Below are positions 1-5,762 of a DNA stretch of 13,780 nt, one piece after another. The notes under the pieces are model-generated. The model was not told the origin of the DNA and did no database searches. It was given only the letters and a program-made list of their open reading frames with translations. How positions within the stretch are numbered: the stretch's first letter is position 1; each line of letters starts with the position of its first letter. The DNA is from JBBPYA01 sp038200385 (GTDB lineage Bacteria > Actinomycetota > Actinomycetes > Mycobacteriales > Geodermatophilaceae), in the NCBI GenBank assembly GCA_038200385.1, contig JBBPYA010000026.1:1-13780 (forward strand), read 5' to 3'. The translations under genes were made by a program, and so were the position numbers.

Positions 1-144
1 CGGCGTGGCTGCCCGGATCACCGGGATGACGGGGTCGGTGTCGTCCTCGGCGCGGGGCCGCCACGGCTGCCCCGGTCCCGGGTGGCCGTCGGCACGGTCG
101 GGGCCGCTGGGCCGGCGCGACCGCTCGTGCTCGGACTCGGCCAC
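1..144 (-). CDS. 5' end of an unrecognised gene, cut by the window edge
   Basis: On the minus strand a GTG at 144-142 opens a frame of 48 codons that runs off the left edge without a stop. It is preceded by a strong ribosome binding site, GGAGGAG (minus strand, 158-152), with a 7-nt spacer. The translation starts VAESEHERSRRPSGPDRADG and continues Pro/Arg-rich to EDDTDPVIPVI. It is hydrophilic with no membrane segment yet, like the disordered N-terminal tails of many actinobacterial membrane or regulatory proteins. I do not recognise the family. It lies downstream of the DUF7455 gene on the same strand but is separated from it by a hairpin, so it probably has its own promoter; TACCAT at 216-211 (minus) is a possible -10 element but has no good -35. 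The start is well supported; the function is unknown. Confidence 0.45.
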   Translation of the reverse strand, partial: MAESEHERSRRPSGPDRADGHPGPGQPWRPRAEDDTDPVIPVIRAATP

Positions 145-280
145 CCCGACGCTCCTCCACCACAGCCATCGCTGCCACCGCCGGCAAGGGACGACCGCCG
201 GCTGGGTCACATGGTAGGAGGCGGTTGCGACAGTTCCGGCCAATCGGCCGCCCTCGGCGTGTGCCGGCGTTCCCGACACA

Positions 281-320
281 CGACTGCGGCCGCCGCCCCG
301 GGGGGCAGCGGCCGCAGTCG
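281..320 (-). terminator. GC-rich hairpin terminator after the DUF7455 gene
   Basis: A perfect 13-bp inverted repeat, CGACTGCGGCCGC (281-293) and its reverse complement (308-320), flanks a 14-nt loop that is itself C/G self-complementary. It begins 13 nt past the stop codon of the minus-strand DUF7455 gene. There is no T-tract after the stem, which is common for actinobacterial terminators. It is the strongest stem-loop in the window. Confidence 0.7.
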
Positions 321-333
321 GACAAGCAGGTGG

Positions 334-540
334 TCAGTCGATGTCGGCGGTCTCGTCGGCGACGATCGCGACACCGAGGTCCTTGAGCTTGGCGTCGTAC
401 TCGCGGGCGTGATGTCCGCAGAAGACGAGGTCGGAACCGGACAGGAGCAGTACTCGGACTCGGCCCTGGGCGCCGCAGCGGTCACAGCGGTCGGCGGCAG
501 TCAGGGGCTCGTGGACGGTCGGGGTGAGTGTCGGGGTCAC
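334..540 (-). CDS. DUF7455 family zinc-finger-like small protein
   Basis: A 68-residue protein starting at GTG 540-538 and ending at TGA 336-334. After a short Thr/Pro-rich start, the body carries LTAADRCDRCGAQG, then a hydrophobic strand, then FCGHHAREYDAKL. Cys19, Cys22, Cys41, His43 and His44 make a CxxC...CxHH pattern that would suit a single zinc site (inference). This matches the small DUF7455 proteins that sit beside principal sigma factor genes in many actinobacteria; no function is established for them. The protein should be cytoplasmic: no signal peptide or membrane segment. The ribosome binding site is weak (a purine-rich GAGAGAGAGA run just upstream). A -10-like TACCGT lies at 660-655 (minus). 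The hairpin at 281-320 ends the unit. Family assignment is fairly firm, function unknown. Confidence 0.8.
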   Translation of the reverse strand: MTPTLTPTVHEPLTAADRCDRCGAQGRVRVLLLSGSDLVFCGHHAREYDAKLKDLGVAIVADETADID

Positions 541-684
541 GGTGTCTCTCTCTCACTCGGCCGGGCTGATCCGGTTCGGTGCGTCGGTGCGGTTGCACCC
601 AGTACGACCACGAGAGCCGGGGAAATGTTCCCGACACCGCACGCCGCACACCCGACGGTAGTCGTTGCGAGCCGAACGGGTCGG

Positions 685-700
685 CGGGTCGGCCGACCCG
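685..700. repeat. 16-bp perfect palindrome upstream of the DUF7455 gene
   Basis: CGGGTCGGCCGACCCG is a perfect palindrome in the 217-nt gap between the GPGG protein gene and the DUF7455 gene. GGGTCGGC is also directly repeated (678-685 and 686-693). It lies just upstream of where a -35 element would fall for the TACCGT -10 candidate at 660-655 (minus). It could be an operator, or part of the transcription stop after the GPGG gene. Palindromes of this size are not rare at this GC content, so function is uncertain. The rest of 541-757 shows only a weak hairpin (GTCCC..GGGAC, 720-733). Confidence 0.3.
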
Positions 701-757
701 GGCCACCGACGACGAACCCGTCCCGAAGGGGACCGGCGCCGGTGGCCGTGCCAGGGG

Positions 758-901
758 TCAGGTGAAGATGCTCACCCCACCGGGACCGACGAGCAGCCCC
801 ACGATGATCAGCACGACACCCCATAGCAGTTGCTTGCGGACGATCGCGAAGATCCCTGCGATGACAAGGATGACGGCCAGAATCCAGAGCAGTGTCGCCA
901 T
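758..901 (-). CDS. GPGG-motif small membrane protein
   Basis: A 47-residue protein starting at ATG 901-899. The start is set by a good ribosome binding site, GGGAGGGG (912-905, minus), 3 nt upstream; a longer upstream frame to 1039 is Arg-rich and lacks this support. The sequence has two hydrophobic helices, about residues 3-19 (TLLWILAVILVIAGIFAIV) and 23-38 (LLWGVVLIIVGLLVG), joined by a short basic RKQ turn, and ends with GPGGVSIFT. This matches the tiny GPGG-motif membrane proteins found widely in actinobacteria; role unknown. A -10-like TACCTT sits at 979-974 (minus), predicting a leader of about 66 nt. It lies downstream of sigA on the same strand but 170 nt away. Confidence 0.8.
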   Translation of the reverse strand: MATLLWILAVILVIAGIFAIVRKQLLWGVVLIIVGLLVGPGGVSIFT

Positions 902-1058
902 GTTCCCCTCCCGGGTTGGTGAGTCGCGGGATGCGACTGGTGCGAGGTCGCGGTGGCGACCTCGGCTCCGGAAAAGGTAGCGGCTGGCGGCACCGCCCGC
1001 CCGCCGGGACACGGCGTGTCGCCTGGCCGGCTGGAGCAAGCGCGCCGGTCGGTGGCGG

Positions 1059-1070
1059 CGGGCCGGCCCG
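1059..1070 (-). terminator. Possible weak hairpin just after the sigA stop
   Basis: CGGGCCGGCCCG is a perfect 12-bp palindrome starting 1 nt beyond the sigA stop codon (TGA, 1074-1072). A second small hairpin, GACAC-GGC-GTGTC, follows at 1008-1020. Neither has a T-tract. They are the only candidates for transcription stops in the 902-1071 gap and are modest evidence. Confidence 0.3.
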
Positions 1071-1071
1071 G

Positions 1072-2706
1072 TCAGTCCAGGTAGTCCCGCAGAACCTGCG
1101 AGCGGCTCGGGTGGCGCAGCTTGGACATCGTCTTGGACTCGATCTGGCGGATCCGTTCGCGGGTCACGCCGTACACCTGCCCGATCTCGTCCAGCGTCCG
1201 GGGCTGACCGTCGGTGAGCCCGAACCGAAGCCGGACCACGCCGGCCTCCCGCTCGGACAGGGTCTGCAGCACGCTGGTGAGCTGATCCTGCAGCAGGGTG
1301 AAGCTCACCGCGTCGACGGCTACGACCGCCTCGGAGTCCTCGATGAAGTCACCGAGCTGGCTGTCGCCCTCGTCGCCGATGGTCTGGTCCAAGCTGATCG
1401 GCTCCCGGGCGTACTGCTGGATCTCCAGCACCTTGTCCGGGGTGATGTCCATTTCCTTGGCCAGTTCCTCCGGGGTCGGCTCGCGACCCAGGTCCTGCAG
1501 CAACTCGCGCTGGATCCGGCCCAGCTTGTTGATCACCTCGACCATGTGCACCGGGATCCGGATGGTGCGGGCCTGGTCGGCCATCGCCCGGGTGATCGCC
1601 TGCCGGATCCACCAGGTGGCGTACGTCGAGAACTTGTAGCCCTTGGTGTAGTCGAACTTCTCCACCGCGCGGATCAGCCCGAGGTTGCCCTCCTGGATGA
1701 GGTCGAGGAAGGCCATCCCGCGTCCGGTGTACCGCTTCGCCAGGGACACGACCAGGCGCAGGTTCGCCTCCAGCAGGTGGTTCTTGGCCCGCTCGCCGTC
1801 CCGCACGATCCAGTTCAGATCCCGGCGCAGCTGCGGGGAGACCTGCTCGCCCTTCTTCCCGACGGACTTGGCCTCGTCGGTCTGGCGCAACCTCTCGGCG
1901 GCGTACAGGCCGGCCTCGATCCGCTTGGCGAGGTCGACCTCCTCCTCCGCGTTGAGCAGGGCGACCTTGCCGATCTGCTTGAGGTAAGCCCGGACCGAGT
2001 CGGCCGAAGCGGTCATCTCGGCGTCCTTGCGGGCCTGCCGCAGCGCCTCGGACTCCTCCTCCTCGTCCCACTGGAAGTCCGTCGCCGTGGACTTGCCGTC
2101 CGTCGAAGTCTCCTCGCTGGAGTCCTCCGCGGAGTCGTCGTCGGTGGCGGACAGCTCGACCGGTTCGTCGATGGCCAGGCCGCCGCTGTCCGAGGCTTCC
2201 GGGGCCGTGCCGGTCACCCCGCCGTGCTCCAGGTCGGTGGCCACCGGCCCGCCGGCCCCATTAGTGGGCTGGTCCGGCGTTGCGGCGTCGGTGTCGGCCG
2301 TGACGACGGCCAGGGTCGGCTCGCGGCGCCCGGCAGTCTTGCCGCGGGACGCCGACTTGGTCGCGCCGGAGCGGGCGCTGCCGGTGGCCGGAGCCTTCGC
2401 CGCCGCCGCCGCCGCCGTCTTCACCGGCTTTGCGGCAGGCACCTTCGATGCGGCCGGCTCAGCCGGCTTCTTCGCCCGCTTCGCTGCGGCGCTTCGGGCG
2501 GTCTTGGTCGGTGTGGCGGTGGTCGACTGCTCGGCCGACACGCTCACGACGGCTCGAGACGTGGTCGCGGCGAAGGTGCCGGCCGGAGCGGGATTGTGCT
2601 GCACTGGCGCTCCCGAGGATGAGTCCGGTCGCGAGTTTCGCCCCGTAATGGCACGGGCACCAATGCCGAGGGATGCACTAGATGGGGCGGCGAACTCCGA
2701 AGACAC
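1072..2706 (-). CDS. sigA: Principal RNA polymerase sigma factor (SigA/HrdB, sigma-70 group 1)
   Basis: The essential housekeeping sigma factor: it binds core RNA polymerase and recognises -35/-10 promoters. The last ~330 residues are textbook and nearly identical to mycobacterial SigA. Counting from the GTG at 2706, region 1.2 (SVRAYLKQIGKVALL) is about 237-265, region 2 about 310-380 (YTGRGMAFLDLIQEGNLGL; FSTYATWWIRQAITRAMADQ), region 3 about 388-465, and the region 4 helix-turn-helix about 500-530 (TLDEIGQVYGVTRERIRQIE), ending in DYLD. Residues ~60-130 are an Ala/Lys/Thr-rich basic tail and ~180-220 are acidic, as in other actinobacterial SigA proteins. The start is uncertain. GTG 2706 has AAAGGA 5 nt upstream, but codons 1-53 have poor GC at third positions; GTG 2547 or 2541 (VSVSAEQSTT) fits the mycobacterial N-terminus and codon use but lacks a ribosome binding site. 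Confidence 0.97.
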   Translation of the reverse strand: MSSEFAAPSSASLGIGARAITGRNSRPDSSSGAPVQHNPAPAGTFAATTSRAVVSVSAEQSTTATPTKTARSAAAKRAKKPAEPAASKVPAAKPVKTAAAAAAKAPATGSARSGATKSASRGKTAGRREPTLAVVTADTDAATPDQPTNGAGGPVATDLEHGGVTGTAPEASDSGGLAIDEPVELSATDDDSAEDSSEETSTDGKSTATDFQWDEEEESEALRQARKDAEMTASADSVRAYLKQIGKVALLNAEEEVDLAKRIEAGLYAAERLRQTDEAKSVGKKGEQVSPQLRRDLNWIVRDGERAKNHLLEANLRLVVSLAKRYTGRGMAFLDLIQEGNLGLIRAVEKFDYTKGYKFSTYATWWIRQAITRAMADQARTIRIPVHMVEVINKLGRIQRELLQDLGREPTPEELAKEMDITPDKVLEIQQYAREPISLDQTIGDEGDSQLGDFIEDSEAVVAVDAVSFTLLQDQLTSVLQTLSEREAGVVRLRFGLTDGQPRTLDEIGQVYGVTRERIRQIESKTMSKLRHPSRSQVLRDYLD

Positions 2707-2852
2707 ACAGGTCCTTTCACGCGACCGTCACGGATTGCGGGCGGTTCGACCCGGCCCGGTTGACGGCGTGCCGAGCGCACGCTCACTGTCCGAGGGTGAA
2801 CCGGGGCTGGAATGAGCGCCTCCTCCGGGGGGAACCAGGGTGGCTGGAACCC

Positions 2853-2858
2853 ATTGTA
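2853..2858 (-). promoter_or_regulatory. Likely sigA promoter -10 element
   Basis: TACAAT on the minus strand (2858-2853) is a near-consensus -10 hexamer in an unusually AT-containing spot (GTTACAATGGG) between ppgK and sigA. It predicts a transcript start near 2846, giving a leader of about 140 nt to GTG 2706 or about 300 nt to GTG 2547. There is no convincing -35: TTGTGG is present but 23 nt away. Principal sigma genes in actinobacteria usually have their own promoter. Confidence 0.5.
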
Positions 2859-2875
2859 ACGTTGCACGGCGATTC

Positions 2876-2899
2876 CGCCGACCACAAGTGGTTCCGGCG
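2876..2899. repeat. Bulged inverted repeat between ppgK and the sigA promoter
   Basis: Plus-strand CGCCG-ACCAC-AA-GTGGT-TC-CGGCG can fold as a 10-bp stem with a 2-nt loop region and a 2-nt bulge. It lies about 40 nt beyond the ppgK stop and overlaps the expected -35 position of the sigA promoter. It may be a ppgK terminator or an operator over the sigA promoter; the ACCACnnGTGGT core is suited to a dimeric regulator (inference). Confidence 0.4.
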
Positions 2900-2938
2900 T
2901 TCGGACCCGCTCGCCGCCCCCCTTGTTCGGGAACCGGG

Positions 2939-3694
2939 CTAGGAGCCGGTCCGCTCGGCTGCGGCCAGGGCAGCTCCGACGATTCCGGCGGCGTTTTGTA
3001 GCTGCGCGGCCACGATGGGCGTCCGGTGCCGGATGAGGGGCACCCACTTCTGCGAGCGTTTGCTCACCCCGCCGCCCACGACGATCAGGTCGGGCCACAG
3101 GAACCGCTCGAGCCGGTCCAGGTACTGCTCGACCCGGGCCGCCCACTCCGGCCAACCCAGCTCCTCCCGGTCCTTGACCGAGGCCGCCGCCAGGTGCTCC
3201 CCATCCTCGCCGCCGACCTCGATGTGACCCAGCTCGGTGTTCGGGACGAGTCGCCCGTCCAGGAACAGCCCGCTGCCGATACCGGTCCCGAACGTGAGGA
3301 CCAGCACCACGCCGTCGACGTCGCGGGCGGCGCCGTAGCGGACCTCGGCCAACCCGGCGGCGTCGGCGTCGTTGAGCACCTCGACCGCGCCGGACACGTG
3401 CGGGCCGACGGCCTCGCGGACGTCGGTCCCGACCCAGCTCGGGTCGATGTTGGCCGCGGTGCGGGCCACCCCGCGGGTGATCACCGAAGGCAGCGCCAGG
3501 CCGACCGCGCCGGTCCAGTCGAAGTGCTGCACGAGCCGGCCGACCACCTCGCCGACGGCCTCCGGGGTCGAGGGTCGCGGCGTGTCCACGCGCCACCGGT
3601 CGGCGGCCAGGACGCCCTGGTCCAGGTCGACCAGGCACCCCTTGATCCCGCTGCCGCCGACGTCGACACCCAACCCGTAGTTGCCGCCTGTCAT
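2939..3694 (-). CDS. ppgK: Polyphosphate glucokinase (ROK family)
   Basis: Phosphorylates glucose to glucose 6-phosphate using inorganic polyphosphate (and usually ATP) as donor; cytoplasmic. The 251-residue length fits the actinobacterial PpgK family. Visible motifs: phosphate-binding DVGGSGIKG (11-19), the LND motif with the likely catalytic Asp109, the second phosphate loop TFGTGIGSGL (134-143), and the PpgK-type PNTELGHIEV (151-160). As in other PpgK proteins, the Cys-rich zinc motif of many ROK repressors and kinases is absent. The C-terminal half (FLWPDLIVVGGGVSKR, 198-213; RTPIVAAQLQNAAGIVGAAL) agrees with known PpgK proteins. ATG 3694 is used; TAAGGT just upstream fits a -10 for a leaderless mRNA (see promoter entry). 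It lies upstream of sigA on the same strand with a 232-nt gap, and is divergent from suhB. Confidence 0.95.
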   Translation of the reverse strand: MTGGNYGLGVDVGGSGIKGCLVDLDQGVLAADRWRVDTPRPSTPEAVGEVVGRLVQHFDWTGAVGLALPSVITRGVARTAANIDPSWVGTDVREAVGPHVSGAVEVLNDADAAGLAEVRYGAARDVDGVVLVLTFGTGIGSGLFLDGRLVPNTELGHIEVGGEDGEHLAAASVKDREELGWPEWAARVEQYLDRLERFLWPDLIVVGGGVSKRSQKWVPLIRHRTPIVAAQLQNAAGIVGAALAAAERTGS

Positions 3695-3700
3695 GGGGCG

Positions 3701-3706
3701 ACCTTA
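3701..3706 (-). promoter_or_regulatory. Candidate -10 element for leaderless ppgK mRNA
   Basis: TAAGGT (3706-3701, minus) fits the actinobacterial -10 pattern TAnnnT and ends 6 nt before the ppgK ATG, the spacing expected if transcription starts at the A of the start codon. No -35 is evident. The embedded AAGG could instead be read as a weak ribosome binding site with a 7-nt spacer; the sequence alone does not separate these two readings. Confidence 0.4.
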
Positions 3707-3742
3707 GGGCTCGGGTCCGGGCGGCTGCCCACCTGTGATCCG

Positions 3743-4549
3743 ATGGCACCTGTGCCGCCCGATCTGGACCCCATGTGCCGGTTGGCGGTCGAGCTCGCCC
3801 GTGGCGCCGGTGCACTCATCAGCGCCGGCCGGGCCGAGTCCGGTGGCCAGGTCGCGGTCAAGTCCACGCCCACCGACGTGGTCACCGCGATGGACCTGGC
3901 CAGCGAGTGCTACCTCGCCGCGGAGCTGGCCCGGCTCCGACCCGACGACGCGGTGCTGGGGGAGGAGGGCTTCCGCAAGGAGGGGACCAGCGGGGTGCGC
4001 TGGATCGTCGATCCGATCGACGGCACGGTGAACTACCTCTACGGCATCCCGGCCTACGCGGTCTCCGTCGCCGCTGAGGTGCACGGGGTCGTCAGCGTCG
4101 GTGCCGTCTACAACCCGGAATCCGGTGAGCTGTTCCAGGCCACCCTCGGCGGCGGCGCCTGGTGCGGGGGGCAGCGGCTGCGGTGCAGCAGCGAGTCCGA
4201 CCTCGGACAGGCCCTGATCTCCACCGGCTTCAGCTACGACGCTGAGCGACGCCGGGAGCAGGCCGCGGTGCTGGCCACCCTGCTGCCCCGGATCCGGGAC
4301 GTCCGCCGGATGGGATCGGCGGCCCTGGATCTGTGCCAGGTGGCCGCCGGGCGCCTCGACGGGCACTACGAGGAGGGCCTGGCCCCCTGGGACCACGCCG
4401 CCGGCGGACTGATCGCGGCGGAGTCCGGCGCGGTGGTCGCGGGTCTGCGTGGGCAGCCGGCCGGCCCGGATTGCCTCATCAGCGCCGGGCCCGCACTGTT
4501 CCCCCGGCTGGTCGCGGAGCTCGAGGCACTGATCCCGCCGCCGGGCTGA
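3743..4549 (+). CDS. suhB: Inositol monophosphatase family protein (SuhB-like)
   Basis: A Mg2+-dependent phosphatase of the inositol monophosphatase/FBPase fold, expected to release inositol from inositol 1-phosphate (the route to phosphatidylinositol in actinobacteria) or to act on related sugar phosphates. The 268-residue protein shows the metal-site motifs in order: GEEG (73-76), WIVDPIDGTVNY (87-98, with Asp90 and Asp93), GSAALDLC (191-198) and APWDHAAG (214-221, with Asp217). The start is the ATG at 3743, just past the ppgK-suhB divergent gap; there is no good ribosome binding site, and in-frame GTG 3752 and ATG 3773 are alternatives. A longer open frame upstream is antisense to ppgK and is not coding. 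Which substrate it uses cannot be told from the sequence; suhB is used by synteny with the M. tuberculosis locus. Confidence 0.92.
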   Translation: MAPVPPDLDPMCRLAVELARGAGALISAGRAESGGQVAVKSTPTDVVTAMDLASECYLAAELARLRPDDAVLGEEGFRKEGTSGVRWIVDPIDGTVNYLYGIPAYAVSVAAEVHGVVSVGAVYNPESGELFQATLGGGAWCGGQRLRCSSESDLGQALISTGFSYDAERRREQAAVLATLLPRIRDVRRMGSAALDLCQVAAGRLDGHYEEGLAPWDHAAGGLIAAESGAVVAGLRGQPAGPDCLISAGPALFPRLVAELEALIPPPG

Positions 4550-4561
4550 GCAGCTCAGCCC
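4543..4561. terminator. Bidirectional hairpin containing both stop codons of convergent genes
   Basis: GGGCTGAG-CAG-CTCAGCCC is a perfect 8-bp stem with a 3-nt loop. The left arm contains the suhB stop (TGA 4547-4549) and the right arm contains the stop of the opposing papain-like gene (TGA, 4557-4555, minus). The intergenic gap is only 5 nt, so this symmetric element is the obvious candidate for stopping transcription from both sides. No T-tract on either side. Confidence 0.55.
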
Positions 4562-5193
4562 AACGCCACCAGCGCGTGAACGGGCAGCTCCGAGCGGGTG
4601 TGCCGGACCGACCCGTCCGGGGCGACCACCAGGACCACCGAATCGTCGTCGGGCAGGTTCGGGTCGTAGACGCGCAGCTCAACCCCCTCGGCCGGCAGGT
4701 CCGGCGTGAGCCGGCGCACCCTCAGCGCGTAGCTCAGCACGACGTGATGTCGCCCGAGCGCCGCGGGACTCCAGGAAGTCGCCCGGACCAGCCCGAGCAA
4801 CGCCGGACGCCCCGACTGCAGACTCCGGCGTACGGCGGGGATGGCCTCGCCCAGGCTCGAGCGGCGCCGCGCCGCGGCCGCTGTCGGCAGCTGCAACCGC
4901 AGGTAGCGCAGCGGCCCGTCCGGCAGGTCCATGCTGGCCAGCTGGGCCTGCCACAGCTGGCTGGTCAGCGTCCCGTCGGCGGGCACGGCGCGGTCCTGCG
5001 GCAACCCGGTGCCCTGCTCGAAGGCCCGGGCGGCCAGCACACACATCCCGCCGCACAGGCCGCCGTACACCCGGCCCAGGGTGAACCCGGCCAGCGTCCC
5101 GGGAGCTCCACGCGGCCACGAGTTCGGGAAGTGGAAGCCGTGGGCGCGGGGTCGGAAACCGACCTCGACGCCATTCTCGCCGCGTCCGGTCAA
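4555..5193 (-). CDS. Uncharacterised papain-like cysteine-peptidase-fold protein
   Basis: A 212-residue protein without signal peptide or membrane helix, so probably cytoplasmic. Motifs suggest a papain-like fold: near the N-terminus GFHFPNSW (19-26), then YGGLCGGMCVLAAR (43-56) with candidate nucleophile Cys47, then RHHVVLSYALRV (148-159) with candidate His149/His150, then VYDPNLPDDD (175-184) with candidate Asp177 or Asn179. The order Cys, His, Asp/Asn is that of C1/C39-like peptidases, and similar GxCGGM...H-VV...YDPN proteins occur as uncharacterised bacterial families; whether this one is a protease is inference. The TTG start at 5193 overlaps the cei stop (TTGA), so it is probably translationally coupled to cei; no ribosome binding site is evident. 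It converges on suhB. I know of no counterpart in the mycobacterial version of this locus. Confidence 0.8.
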   Translation of the reverse strand: MTGRGENGVEVGFRPRAHGFHFPNSWPRGAPGTLAGFTLGRVYGGLCGGMCVLAARAFEQGTGLPQDRAVPADGTLTSQLWQAQLASMDLPDGPLRYLRLQLPTAAAARRRSSLGEAIPAVRRSLQSGRPALLGLVRATSWSPAALGRHHVVLSYALRVRRLTPDLPAEGVELRVYDPNLPDDDSVVLVVAPDGSVRHTRSELPVHALVALG

Positions 5194-5732
5194 CAGTTCG
5201 CCGCGCGGCTCGCCGAGGCGGCGGCCTCAGTCGTCGCCAGCGCAGCCGGGACCTGCTTAGGCGGGACCATCCCGAGGAAGTCGGGTCCCAGCACGACATC
5301 GACCACGGAGTCGGTCCTGGAATCCAGCACCAAGCTCAGGCCGGGGAAGTTGGCTGCGACGAACGTCGCCTGGTTGGTGCCGGAGATGCCGTAGCGGACC
5401 TGGCCGATGCCCTCCACCTGAGCCCGGCTCGGGTCGTTACCCACATCGGTGACCTTCATCCCCCGCTTGCCGAGTTCCACGCCGACGCGCGCGGCCAGGC
5501 CGTCCTCGAAACTGGCGTTGTACACCCGGACCTGCACCAGGGACGGATCGACGTCGTTGGGCGACCCGGTGACCGTCGCGCACGGGTCGGGCTCGGCGGC
5601 GAGGCTCTCGTCGTGCCGCTGCAGCACCTTCCACCAGACGCCGACCGCGAGCAAGGCCAGCACCAGCAGCAGGATCAGGGCCGGGATGGGCCGTCGCACG
5701 CTCCGCCTGGACGGCACCGGTGGCGAGCTCAT
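5190..5732 (-). CDS. cei: Envelope integrity protein Cei (LytR C-terminal domain)
   Basis: A 180-residue membrane-anchored protein: basic N-terminus (RRSVRRP, 9-15), one transmembrane helix (about 16-35, LILLLVLALLAVGVWW), then an extracytoplasmic domain with the LytR_C pattern VRVYNASFEDGLAARVGVEL (68-87) followed by GKRGMKVTDVGND. Cys51 and Cys180 lie outside the membrane and could pair. It corresponds in position and architecture to M. tuberculosis Rv2700 (Cei), a cell-envelope integrity factor; the exact biochemical role is not established. ATG 5732 has no recognisable ribosome binding site. It overlaps (ATGA) the stop of an eight-codon upstream frame that begins 7 nt after a TATCCT -10 motif (see separate entries). 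The downstream papain-like gene overlaps its stop by 4 nt, making a two-gene unit. Confidence 0.88.
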   Translation of the reverse strand: MSSPPVPSRRSVRRPIPALILLLVLALLAVGVWWKVLQRHDESLAAEPDPCATVTGSPNDVDPSLVQVRVYNASFEDGLAARVGVELGKRGMKVTDVGNDPSRAQVEGIGQVRYGISGTNQATFVAANFPGLSLVLDSRTDSVVDVVLGPDFLGMVPPKQVPAALATTEAAASASRAANC

Positions 5733-5755
5733 GGCACGGCCACCGACCCGGTCAT
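5729..5755 (-). CDS. Possible leaderless eight-codon leader frame coupled to cei
   Basis: On the minus strand ATG 5755-5753 opens MTGSVAVP and stops at TGA 5731-5729, which overlaps the cei ATG (5732-5730) as ATGA. The -10-like TATCCT ends 7 nt before this ATG, so an mRNA from that promoter would start at or within a base or two of it. Since cei has no visible ribosome binding site, translation might begin on this leaderless frame and re-initiate at cei. The frame is very short, so this could be chance. Confidence 0.3.
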   Translation of the reverse strand: MTGSVAVP

Positions 5756-5762
5756 GACCGGC

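Noticed and set aside
82..765. 227-codon plus-strand open frame across the left end
   Set aside because: It covers the strong hairpin, the antisense of DUF7455 and intergenic DNA, with low-complexity Gly/Arg/Ser content.
892..2622. 576-codon plus-strand open frame
   Set aside because: It is exactly antisense to sigA; its Leu/Gly/Arg/His-rich composition is the usual shadow of a high-GC gene on the other strand.
3026..3742. Long N-terminal extension of the inositol monophosphatase frame
   Set aside because: It is antisense to ppgK and does not look like protein; the phosphatase family begins near MCRLAVELARGAG.
2544..3815. 423-codon minus-strand open frame over ppgK and the sigA leader
   Set aside because: It is an Arg/Pro-rich alternative frame of ppgK continued through the intergenic gap. 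Only its last part, overlapping the sigA leader, is of interest and is mentioned under the sigA start.
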